A DNA stretch of 64,000 nt, from assembly GCF_023078275.1 (NCBI RefSeq), contig NC_062975.1, positions 8,531,141 through 8,595,140 of the forward strand, in the 5' to 3' direction. This DNA comes from Leguminivora glycinivorella. Its lineage: Eukaryota; Arthropoda; Insecta; Lepidoptera; Tortricidae. This document shows, piece after piece, positions 51,343 to 61,372 of this stretch. The notes beneath the pieces are model-generated. The model was given only the letters and a program-made list of their open reading frames with translations, was not told the DNA's origin and ran no database searches. How positions within the stretch are numbered: the stretch's first letter is position 1; each line of letters begins with the position of its first letter. The position numbers were made by a program, and so were the translations under genes.

Positions 51343-53915
51343 TTTGCAATCCGGATATTCGAATATCCGAATTATTCGAATATCCGCCAATATTTTTATC
51401 CGAAAATATTCGAATAATCCAAGTAAAATTATCCGGATAAACGGATAATTTCTATAAACATTATTTTTTACTTATAAGTAATATATTTAATAGATAGACG
51501 TCACTGAAACCAATTTCGATCAATTCTTAATACGGACAATGTTATTGCTAACAAGTTAACACCTATTTATCTTCAAAATCAAACTAATATTTACAAAACA
51601 AAGAAAGCATTCGTGGACAAGAAGTAAGCAGAATGCCTCACCCCACGCACTCAGTTCTTATCAAATATTCGATTAATTGGATGATTTAAAAAAACAGAAA
51701 AACGTTCAAGTATTATTTTTTAATATGAAAACGTTACCCCAACCTACTTTCATTACTGCTAATAGCTAACCTGAAGTTATCTGTAAAACCGTACTTAATA
51801 AGGGAGATTTATACCTAGATTTCCTGGTCCCTTGTTTTTTTGAAATTGAAATTTAGCGCCTCACTCCGAATTTAGCTGTTATCAGTTCCATGGCAATTTA
51901 GTACGCCAGAATTCCCTCCACTTCACTTAGAAATATAAGGCATTTTCCTTTTAAGTCCTTAGTTACTTACATTCATACACAAAAATCGGTCTAATTACTA
52001 CTTATACTTTGAAATCTTAGTCGATCTACTGATCAGCTTGGAAACTAAAACCCATCAAATTGCTGCCGAGCAATTTGAGGCGTTTTGGATTTGAATATTT
52101 AAATAAGTTCGCCTTTGTACCTCCTCCTTCTTCATTTTTTTAAATTTTATGTCTTGTATATTTTATGTTGGTGGTACAATACTTATTTATCGCCTCTCCC
52201 CTTCCATTGGTACTTTGGTACCAGCCACTGTGCAACTAAGGTCTAAAATGATCCACACCTGGATAGGAAGTGTCTTCGACTAATTGGTCTTCTCTTTTTT
52301 GGTTATTCTGTTTTGAACGAGTACCTATGCTCAGTTGCTCATTCCTGTTCTAAGACCCTAACCAGGACGCTTTTGTTTAGAGCCTACGAAAAGAGTTTTC
52401 AACTTTTTATATTAAGTATCCGATCCGGTCCAAGATGGCATCTGGTACGGGCGTAGGCATTTATGCAAATGACTAGTGACTACAGTGGTAGTATCAGCAT
52501 GGGCAATTATGCCACTGTCTTTTAAGCCGAGACATACGCAATAATTACCTGTGTACATAAGAATATAGTTAGACAAATCCAAGGAAAGAATATCTATATA
52601 CTCAGCGACAGTCAGGCGGCACTCAAAGCCTTCACATCGCCCAGAGGTGACTCTTGACTGGTATTAAACGGCATCTAAGCTCTTAACAAGCTTGGAAGGC
52701 AAAACAAGATGCAACTGGTATGGATACCGGGGCACGAAGGCTTCATTGGCAATGAAAATGCTGATGAACTTGCCAAGGCCAGGTCTGAAGACAACGTCAC
52801 AAGGAACCATTAAAACGGCTATGAAGAACCATACAAAGGCTAATCACCAAAAAGAGTGGGATGCCCTGGTAGGTCTGAAGCATTCAAAGCTCTTTATGCG
52901 GAGGGTAGAATCTGGATGGAGCAAAAAGCTAGGAAAGCTAGGCAAAAGACAACTCCAAATTATAACGGGGGTGTTCACATGCCATTACGGGATCAAAGGA
53001 ATGTTGGCCAAGATGGGACACGCTGACTACACAGATTGTCGCATGTGCGGCGAAGAGGAAGAGACCGTCAGACATCTAATGTGTGAATGTCACGCCCTCG
53101 CCAGACAAAGAATGAAGAACTTTGGAGCAGGCTACCTAGTACCAAAGGACATCAGAGAGCTACCCATGAGCCTCATCATCCGATACGTGGAGATGGTCGA
53201 GAAGCTCCTGAATAGCTAAAGGATCTTAAGATCTAAGGGGGTAATTGCACAAAAGATCCCGATGGGTCGAAGTGTATCCGGAAGGGCCCCGCAGATTTAA
53301 GATGAGTATCCGATCCGATCGAGCGAAGGACCGACTCCTATACATTCTCGAAATCATTCAAGGCGCCATCTTTGATTTTTGCCTTTGACATCCTTCCTAT
53401 ATCCGATATCGGAACGGATAATATGACAACGCTGTATCGCCTATAACCATCATCATATGCAATGTTGTTGTCTCACCTTCCACTCTACACAAGCCATCCT
53501 CTCTACCATCCATTTCCAAGGTAAAGGTGTTGTCAGAAAAACTTCTCGTTATACGTAACACCTAACTAATCACTACTACTAACTGTCTTATATCGACAGC
53601 TCACTATCTGATTGCAAGATTCTAGTCATAGAACTAAAGATAGAGAGCTAGGTGTGTTTTAATTTCTACAGTTTGCTGATTTACGCAAAAAATAAATAAA
53701 AATGTAGGTAAATTTCGCATTATGGCGCTCATCTATCTCAGCCGTTATCAATTCCACGCTTTTACGCACCTGTAACATTAATTTTGTTCCATTTAATAAA
53801 TTATCCGAAATTATCCGAATTATTCGAATATTCGAATAATAAAAATTGTATTATCCGAATTATTCGAATTTTAAAAATCCGTCGGATAATGCAAACCAGT
53901 GCCCCATTATTAGGT
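51343..53915. mobile_element. Inverted-end element (GGTTTGCA...) invaded by a LINE
   Basis: The left end GGTTTGCAATCCGGATATTC is mirrored by '...gtcggataatgcaaacc' on the right. Next to both ends are dense ATTCGAATA / TTATCCGAAT palindromic motifs (51350-51450, 53805-53885). Termini recall hAT ends (CACTGGTTTGC on the right), but I found no 8-bp duplication. A LINE at 52428-53304 is nested inside. The rest of the interior shows no transposase. Confidence 0.5.
52428..53304 (+). pseudogene. 5'-truncated LINE: RNase H and C-terminal domain remnant
   Basis: Begins within an RNase H domain ('ASGTGVGIY'), continues YATVF...AE.YAI, IYILSDSQAALKAF and WIPGHEGFIGNENADELAKA, then the C-terminal part with a 175-codon open frame (52692-53219) whose later half reads LQIITGVFTCHYGIKGMLAKMG and CRMCGEEEETVRHLMCECHAL, the Cys/His cluster of RNase H-bearing LINEs. 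A 3' UTR ('gggggtaattgcacaaaagatccc') follows. Stops and frame changes interrupt the RNase H part. AGTATCCGATCCG at 52415-52427 and 53305-53317 is the target duplication. Confidence 0.85.
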
Positions 53916-54229
53916 AGTCATTCTGCAGAGCACACATACCTTGTATAATACTGGGCCCAACGGTTCTCCCAGAAATCGTCGGCAAAATATTTGTCGATCA
54001 TCTTGGGTCGGCTAGGCTTCTTGGTTCCGCTGGGCTGACAGAACCTATAATAAACCTGTCGACACGGCACCTAAGCAGAAAAGCTACAGATTGACAGAAA
54101 CGTATTAGCGTATCCTTTCTAAGCATTCAGGTTGAAAATTTAGTACAAAAAAGTAAAGTAGGTAACTGGGGTACAACTGGGGTAGTACCTCCGCCTTACA
54201 GAAGACCGCAGCCAAATAGCACTAGACCA

Positions 54230-54550
54230 CATAGTGTTGTGGTCCTGCCGGTGAGTAAGGCTGCTAGAGCTCAACGAGGGTGCGGTGTGCTGACTGCTGA
54301 TGACGGGAGGACTTACGGAACTGACTTATTCCGTCTATTGTCCTTTGAGTCGTCGGCAACCCGAACCCTCCTTGGAACTTGTACATGTACACTCCTTTTT
54401 ACTGTGTATTTAACACAGCAAAAGGGAATGTACAAGTTTCAACGCGCATGTGACACTCTTTGAGTTGCAGGCGTCTATAGGTTACGGTGACCGCTTTCCA
54501 TCAGGCGGGCCGTACGCTTGTTTGCCACCGACGTAGTATAAAAAAAAAAA
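54230..54550 (+). mobile_element. LINE/SINE fragment with A-rich tail, copy 2
   Basis: The 5' part 'ttgtggtcctgccggtgagtaaggctgctagagctcaacgaggg' is typical of lepidopteran LINE internal sequence. The 3' part shares 'gtgacactctttgag', 'gaccgctttccatcaggcgg' and 'ccaccgacgtagtata' plus an A-run with 49965-50135. The 74-codon frame at 54239 belongs to it; no catalytic motif is present. Confidence 0.6.
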
Positions 54551-54714
54551 TGGTAATATGGATCATTGTGATGGCGCGCAGTGGCGTATCACAGTGACAT
54601 TGACACTGCCAATTATCTGCCTATTTCTGGATTAGGTACATTAACTACATTATTACTCAGCGACAATATTTTTTGTTGAACAGGCAATGAACAGTGAAGT
54701 GTTACTGTCGGACG

Positions 54715-54904
54715 TAGTGATGTGCAAGTTGCGGAAACTTTCGTGAAAAATTCACGAAAGTTTCACGAAAAATAAAGGCAATTTAAATTTATGAAATGGA
54801 AAGTTTCCATCCATACAATTGTCCATACACAGAATGGAAAGTTTCCGAAGTTTTCCTATATGAAAATTTCAGAAATTTGGAAACTTTCCGTCGGCACATC
54901 AGTA
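54715..54904 (+). mobile_element. hAT-type MITE, 190 bp, 8-bp duplication
   Basis: Ends TAGTGATGTGCAAGTTGCGG and, in reverse complement, TACTGATGTGCCGACGGAAA. The flanks GTCGGACG (54707-54714) and GTCGGACA (54905-54912) match at 7 of 8. Several 'ggaaactttc' / 'gaaagtttcc' motifs repeat inside. Other copies: 35468-35672 (minus) and a fragment at 10607. The two opposing small frames here are artefacts of the symmetry. Confidence 0.88.
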
Positions 54905-54912
54905 GTCGGACA

Positions 54913-55445
54913 ACAATTGTCACTATGGTGAAACAGGCCACAGCCTGTATATCCAGGGTATACAGGGACAGATCGGGTGCGCGCCACTCGCTTGTGTAAG
55001 CTGAGACAGACCGGCGCGTACGCATGGATCATGTTGCTATCGTCACCTGTCCTGCGGTTAATCTATAGTTTTACTATATACCTACTCATTATTCACTGTA
55101 ATCCTAATTAGATCTATTAAACTCCTATTTACTTATAATAAATTTAATAGTGCTTATAATTATTTGCTACCTTACTTATATCAATGATAGTACTCACAGA
55201 TGATAGTACCTACTCTTTATTATACTGTGCTTATACTTTTATTAAACGAAACTCAGCCATTATCGATCGAATGTTTTCTAAAATAAAAAAAATACACGTA
55301 GGTGCATACAACTCGGTTCGAACTTTAATATGAGGAGGTCAGTGTCAAAAGTGACTTTTTGTCTAAAGAAACGTCCTTTAATAGGAAACATTTAAATTTT
55401 CTTAATAGTTCTACTTTGGCTGATGTTAATTACTAATTAAAATAC
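54913..55445. other. No gene seen
   Basis: AT-rich; no recognised feature. Confidence 0.35.
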
Positions 55446-55604
55446 CTGGCCCCGTAGCCGAATGGCATTTCTCCGACGCCAAACGAAAGCGATACGCCGC
55501 TGGCTCTGTCGCGCCAATACGCAAGCGCGATAGAGATAGATATCTACTAGCGCTTCGTTTCGTGAGCGTTTCGTGAGCGATTGAGCCATTCGGCTAGCCA
55601 CCCT
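55446..55604. mobile_element. MITE, 'GCCGTAGCCGAATGGC' family, copy B
   Basis: Left end CTGGCCCCGTAGCCGAATGG; right end in reverse complement CAGGGTGGCTAGCCGAATGG. Interior 'tggctctgtcgcgccaatacgcaag', 'gatagagatagat' and 'cgtttcgtgagcg' shared with 31162-31315. Flanking 8-mers do not match. Confidence 0.8.
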
Positions 55605-55867
55605 GTTATTTTTTTACTTAAATATACTTTTTCGTTAGACATTACTACTACTAAATGCCTAATACATGTCTAATGAACAATTTGATCTGACCCGCAATCG
55701 CCACCGAGTTAAAAACTAGAAAAAACCTAGGGTTAATGGATATCATGCCATTCAATCGATTATTTCCAATAACATATCTGACAACATAATTACAGATCCA
55801 ATTCCAAAGTGACAGCCGCTATGTAAAACTTAATAAATTCATTTTTTGCTTTGATAACATGCGTGTA

Positions 55868-56210
55868 AAAAAGTAGACTTTTCCAAGGGGTGCAGGAGAG
55901 TGGAACTGCATACGGTCGGTGCATCAGGACACCTAGCGTGCTAAGTGGAAGAGATGGTTACAGGCGTCAATTATAAAGTGTATACTTAGTGCAAAGAGAA
56001 GCATTCAAGGTTTTATTAGCATAATATGGTTACTAATTAAGTAAATATGGAAAGTTGATTTTGTACCCGATGTTAATATCACGCGTTGAAAAAAAGTAGA
56101 CTTTTCACGGGGTGTGAGTACCTATGTGTGGAACTGCATATACGGTCGGTGCATCAGGACATCTAGCGAGTCAAGTATAAGAGATAGGTACACATATCAA
56201 ATAGATTTAA
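55868..56210. repeat. Tandem duplication, ~220-bp spacing
   Basis: 'aaaaagtagacttttc', 'ggggtg', 'gtggaactgcata', 'cggtcggtgcatcaggaca(c/t)ctagcg', 'aagagat' occur in this order at 55868-55966 and 56090-56190. Copies are clearly related but differ by indels. No frame spans either. Confidence 0.75.
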
Positions 56211-57210
56211 CTAATTAGAAAATGTAACGAGTACCTAGTAAGGTACAGCGGGGCAAATCTAAATCATTATTAAACCTTAGGTATATTTTCAGGACAAGAA
56301 AAGGTGAGTCTATCTAATCAGCATAATAAGTATAATATCATTAACTTTTTGTTTGGTCAATATTTTGTAAGAACTGAAACTGGATTGATATTAAATGAAA
56401 ACAATTGCAAAGTTTGCTTCATACACCTATTTGGAAGTAATGCAATAACCCTCACATATAGGTTAAAAGACGATACCTTAATTTCTAAGAAACAACATTT
56501 ACACTGCAAAATATTGCAACGGCAGTCCAGAAATGTCTTGAATGTTTTAATTCCAATATCAATATGAAATAATTCATGTCATGTTGAATAACAATGAGCA
56601 CTAAATTTTAACCCTCTACAAATCACATTGCGCTACATAAAATAGTTTCAATATAACTTAGTATTATTTCCTTTAATGACGAACCTATTCTACGAGCTCA
56701 TTTAAATAATAAACAGTGAAAGGTGCGTACGGTCATCGGTTGCAATCAGAGGCCGTAAACGCGAGCGCACGCGCAGCTTTGCCAACAGGTGCTGGGCCCT
56801 GTGTTTATAAGACGGTTGAACTGGGCTGGAGGTACTGTTTTGTAGAATTATTGGTTGGCTTTGTATTGACCGGGTTATTAGGAGGTTAATTGAGTGTTCC
56901 AATCCATGTGAATTGCACTTGTGTGTTCCAGATTATTGCACTTTTTAAATTATAACCAGAGATCGGACAACCGGGCGTCATTAAAACAATATAAGGTTCA
57001 TTATTCCGATTCAACTGTCCGATATCTGAGTATAACTTGGTATACTGCATTTTATCAATAAGTAACCTATAGGTAGGTAATCCGACCTAAGACCTTGAAA
57101 ACAATTTTCTTAAAAGCATACTTGTTGTGTGCAAATTAACAGTTCTTCATCAAATGGCACTGTTTTGGATTTTCAATCATCAACTTTTAAGTACAAAATA
57201 TTAGCTTGGC
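56211..57210. other. No gene confirmed
   Basis: The 87-codon frame at 56304 has no domain and begins with GTG. An 11-nt segment (56293-56303) lies between a good acceptor (tttcag) and a GTGAGT donor, but a microexon cannot be supported from this alone. Confidence 0.35.
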
Positions 57211-57575
57211 CAGTATAGTGGGCACATTACGGCCCGCGGGCCTTTTTTTATCCAGCTTCCCCGGTCCTTCAAAATAGTGTGTGATATGGCCCTCCACTTA
57301 ATAGTACATTACGATACAAGTGCGTAAAAAAGGAAATTCGAAACGATTGGCGATAAATTAAAACACAACCGAAGGGAGTGTTTTAAATCGACACGAGTTA
57401 CGAATTTCCTTTTCGCACGTGTATCGTACGACGTTTTTCAGTACAGATGCGCGTCCGAAGTTTCGGCCCGGCATATAATGAACCACTTCCCGCACTAGTG
57501 CGTAAAAAAACACCATCTGTACTGAAAAATTCCTTTAAATTGTGGCCCGCAATGAAATAAGTTTGCCCACCACTG
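57211..57575. mobile_element. hAT-like element with a palindromic repeat nested inside
   Basis: The left end CAGTATAGTGGGCACATTAC (then GGCCCGCGGGCC) mirrors the right end, in reverse complement CAGTGGTGGGCAAACTTATT (then ...GCGGGCCACA). CAGTG is a hAT-type terminus, but the flanking 8-mers do not match. The interior (57304-57533) is a long copy of the palindromic dispersed family: 'gtacattacgatacaagtgcg' to 'tttttcagtacagatg'. Confidence 0.6.
57304..57533 (-). repeat. Palindromic dispersed repeat family, most complete copy
   Basis: Core GGAAATTCGAAACG ... CACGAGTTACGAATTTCC around 'aaaacacaaccgaagggagtgtttt', then 'cgcacgtgtatcgtacgacgtttttcagtacagatg' and 'ctagtgcgtaaaaaaacaccatctgtactga'. 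Partial copies: 17452, 19031, 19627, 34546. Confidence 0.75.
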
Positions 57576-57659
57576 CTCTAAAATGTGATCTGATTTGTTT
57601 GCAGATACTTTATATTCGTAGGTAAAGCAGATGTTTATAACAAATAGTCACAATTATCA

Positions 57660-57740
57660 AAGACATATATATAACTCCGTAAAGACGGATACAGTCTAAG
57701 AAAAAAACGTACCTCAAAGTCCTAGAGAAAAAGGTAAAGA
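57660..57740 (+). repeat. Fragment of the 9640/34322 dispersed repeat
   Basis: 'agacatatatataactccgtaaagacggatacagtctaagaaaaaaacgtacctcaaag' reverse-matches 9880-9960 and resembles the start of 34322. Confidence 0.7.
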
Positions 57741-58989
57741 TAACCGCTTTTCGTGAAAATAACAAATATTAACTACATTCTACATAATAATTCACATTTA
57801 CAACCAGCACGAAACAAGTTCCCGACAACCGATGACGGACCAACACGACCAATTAAATTTTTATTAGACATTAGGACATTCTTAGTGACGAAGGAAACTA
57901 AAGATGATAGGATAGCCGGCGGCCATTAAACTTTGTCATCAGTAGACACCTATTCATTAAGTTGGAAATTATTACTGACTACTTGTGTTCTTGTTAAACA
58001 TGACTATAAAATGAGAGAAAACTGATAAGTAATTGGCTGTGTTACGTTTTATTATTAAGTACCTTGCTGTAGAGGTTAAAATGAATGATTAATATGAAAT
58101 TAGAATTACCTAGAAATACATGTAAGTTAATACACTTATTTGTGTAGGTACGGTAATTACTTAGTTGAGAATTTACCCAAAAAAACAGGTAACTAGAGTG
58201 ATGGACTGGGACAGTGTCTCATTTATATTTTTACGAATACGGATAATCTACTTAAATAATTTATTAATTTACAATTAATTGGTAATTACTTAGGTCTAAA
58301 AGTTTCACAGTGCTCGTAAATATCTTTAGGTGCCAAATTAAATTAAAAATATACTATAGATACTTGTACAGATTTGCTTATGATACGGGAGGCAACCAGG
58401 CAAAATCGTCACATGATAAGCTATCACCTCATTTGCAACACTGCTGCAGTGCTGCAACTGCTGCACTGGTATAGGTCAACTTGTTGGGAACAGTTTCAAT
58501 TGAAGTGGAAGATAAAAGCCTGCAATGCCTCAGCCCCATATTGATCAAAGTCATATACAAATTATTGATTTAATTTGACGCCCATGTTAAGGTTTAGGAC
58601 ACCTGTCGGATTGAAACTGCATTTATTTATTTAAACTGTATTGCACACCACAAAAAAAAACAAATGGTGGACGTATTCCTACCATACAATTTAAATACTT
58701 AGTAGCCCGCTGCGACGATTAAAAATTAAATTATAATCGATATAACACAGTAAAAAAATTCGTACTCATTAAAAACACATAATGAACTCATTAAGCGTAT
58801 TAAGGTTTCAGGAGTAAGAAACTCGTTAATTCGCTATGAATTTACACGTCATGTAATTAATTCCTTTAACTGTGTTGATGAATTTATTTACCTAATGTTT
58901 TGGCAGTGTTGACACGATAGGGTTTGGTAAAGCCACGGAACCCGACTCTAGTCAAATCTTAAAAAAACACATTATAAGTGTGAAATTGA
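57741..58989. other. No gene seen
   Basis: AT-rich unique DNA without supported features. Confidence 0.4.
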
Positions 58990-59100
58990 GCTACATGTAA
59001 GCCTTATCAACAGTATTCTGTAATTATTCCCTGAAATTACCACGTCCAGTCCATCGGCAGGTTACGCTGCCAACGCCATTACCACTACACCATCCGACTG
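58990..59100 (-). repeat. tRNA-like remnant
   Basis: On the minus strand 'gtcggatggtgtagtggtaatggcgttggcagcgtaacctgccgatgg' has a box A-like TGGTGTAGTGGTAA and looks like the 5' half of a tRNA-derived SINE. No box B follows at the right spacing. Confidence 0.35.
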
Positions 59101-60280
59101 CTAAAAAACATAATTACTTAAATCAGAAAATATTTCATGAAATCATTTAATTTCTTTCTTAGTTGAATATTTTGTAATTAAAACAGGAGCATGTCAATCT
59201 TAATTGGAGATGAACAAGGAATCAGTTTTTGACCTCACGTGCTGAATCCATTTTCAGTTTATCATATTTTTGTACCTATTCAAATAATTGTGTCTTGACT
59301 ATAATTTTCTGTTTCAGCTGTTTCAATTATACAGTTTGTTTTTCGTTGCTGTATTTGTTAAAAGTGCGTGTGCGCGTATCATTAGGAACTCAATGTGCGT
59401 ATAGACACAAAATACTCCTGTAATTTTATCAAAATTCCCTTTTTGAGTGCCCTCACCTGTCTTACGCCCTCCAGTCCGTTGCCTCAGTCGTAGGTACAAG
59501 ACAATTAGCATACTTTCTGTACAAAAACCTCACGCTACCCCCAATACCTTAATATTCAATACGTTACCAAATAATTACCTACGGCAGTTCGTCTGCCGAA
59601 TGCATTAAGGGTCGTTTTCTCTGTATATATTATAATATTAATGTGCCAGGGAGCGGGCAGGTGGACGCGACGCAACGTTATTATGTTACGGACACCCAAT
59701 ACCTAACACACTGTTTATTATAGGCCGCGTACGTAAATAAGGTATTATAACACGTATAGCTTACGTTCACATAATCTGTATAATTCGGGTGTCGACGGCT
59801 GTGTCTGTATATGTTTTTTATTCTTTATAAAAATTACTCCAGTGTAGAATTCCATTGGGCCGGTAATCGTTCCTGTTTGAAAATCTTTGATCTGTTATCT
59901 AATAGGAGTATTTCCGAGAACAAAATTCTTTGATTCCAGTATGTGATACTATATAGTTTTATCATTTTATTCGTTTATTAAATAACCTACGGACGTTAAG
60001 CTGATACAGTATCATAAAATAATTTTATTCAGCGTTCGTGAACATCTGATGCTATAAAATCCACATTCAGTGTAAGTAGTACAAATAACTTTTATTAGCT
60101 AGGAATGTGATAAGTACCTTCCCACTTTTAACTAGTAGATACATATAAGATATCTAGTTAGTTTAGTACCTAAGTAACTTATAACGTTAATGCAGTTCAT
60201 CCTCGTAAAAGTGGAGCCAAGCAGATCTATAAAAATTAAGGATCAATATATTATACTCTCTTTTGCCTGCCTAAAAGAGA
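59101..60280. other. No gene seen
   Basis: AT-rich; small frames at 59229-59511 lack domains. Confidence 0.4.
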
Positions 60281-60337
60281 GGCCTATTAGCTCAGCAGTG
60301 GGCGATAAAAGGCTGATATGATGATGATGATGATGAA
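60281..60337 (+). mobile_element. RTE-like LINE 3' tail with (ATG)n
   Basis: 'gaggcctattagctcagcagtgggcgataaaaggctgatatgatgatgatgatgatga' is the typical 3' end of lepidopteran RTE-type LINEs ending in an ATG/GAT microsatellite. Only the tail remains. Confidence 0.7.
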
Positions 60338-60509
60338 GTATTATACGCACCGCCTACCTAATTAGTTAAAATATTCCATGATGAAAAGAATAAGTAGGTT
60401 AGTTAGGAATGGTAACGGTTATTCGGCGTTTAGAGGATTGGAACTTGGGACCTTTTTAAATGGTTTATGTACAACTCAAGGCTAAACCAAGGTCATCACA
60501 CTAATAAAT

Positions 60510-60575
60510 TTCTCACCGGGATTCGAACTCAGGACCATCAGCTTCAAGACAGAGTTCGTTTTCATGGTCTCGCCG
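60510..60575 (-). repeat. tRNA-like remnant (box B region)
   Basis: On the minus strand 'gaagctgatggtcctgagttcgaatcccggtgag' contains box B GAGTTCGAATCCC. A SINE fragment is the likely origin. No cloverleaf. Confidence 0.4.
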
Positions 60576-61128
60576 CTGTTGTTCTTTAAGTTCACATTTA
60601 TTATAATCCATTCCTCCCGTTTCTTATAACGCTATAGCTGCCTATTCTCATCAAAAAGCAATCTTTCTAGTAAAGTCGAGGGCTCGCGATAAAGGGGCGT
60701 TCACACTTGATTGGAGCGTAATCCGGGACCGCGGGGCAGTTCGGCACTAACATGCCGATTGATGACCGGATCTCGCATGCAGAACCCTTCGCATTTAACC
60801 TGCGTCGATCAACATTCATCATAACAATTTTTTTCTTACTATACCTAAATTGGCCCGTTTTCCCTAAAGTGCGCAGATTTTCGTTATGTCTATTGACTCT
60901 ATTGTATGTTACTTATCCATATAATACGTTGGTGCACGTGTACCCAAGCGTAGTAGGTACATGTGTACTGTATACCTACCTATCACTACCTACGCGAAAA
61001 CGGTTCCCTAACGCCCCTTGAAAACTTGAGCATTGTAAATTCAGTTAATGAACATACCAAATCCTAAAAAACATGTCGCTTGTATAAGTTTAGTAACGTA
61101 ACGTATGTATTCGCAATTCGGTCTTGTC
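60576..61128. other. No gene seen
   Basis: The 89-codon ATG frame at 60752 has a hydrophobic stretch but no family I recognise; not called. Confidence 0.35.
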
Positions 61129-61130
61129 TA

Positions 61131-61372
61131 AAGGCATTTTCAAAAATTGGGACCCAATATTAGTGACAGTTGTTAATAAAAAGTTAACTCCCTGTCAGTT
61201 TTGTGACGACAAGTAAGCATAAAATCTGTCTTTATAGTTTATGTAAGTATTTAACACAAAAACAAATTTTGATTGATATTTGAAGCTTAATTGTCGTCAC
61301 AAAACTGACAGCAAGTTAACTTTTTGTTAACTACTGTCACTCATTTTGGGTCCCAATTCCTGAAAATGCCTC
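61131..61372. mobile_element. Tc1/mariner-type MITE, 242 bp, long inverted arms
   Basis: Ends (A/G)AGGCATTTTC, then AATTGGGACCCAA on both arms. The arms stay complementary for about 85 bp ('gtcagttttgtgacgacaa' / 'ttgtcgtcacaaaactgac'). TA flanks at 61129-61130 and 61373-61374. The older truncated copy is at 3119-3352. Confidence 0.85.

Noticed and set aside
52692..53219. Host gene for a Cys-rich protein
   Set aside because: The CRMCGEEEETVRHLMCECHAL block and upstream RNase H remnants identify a LINE C-terminus, flanked by a target duplication.
56293..56303. 11-nt microexon between tttcag and GTGAGT
   Set aside because: Splice-site matches this short occur by chance, and no neighbouring exons were found.
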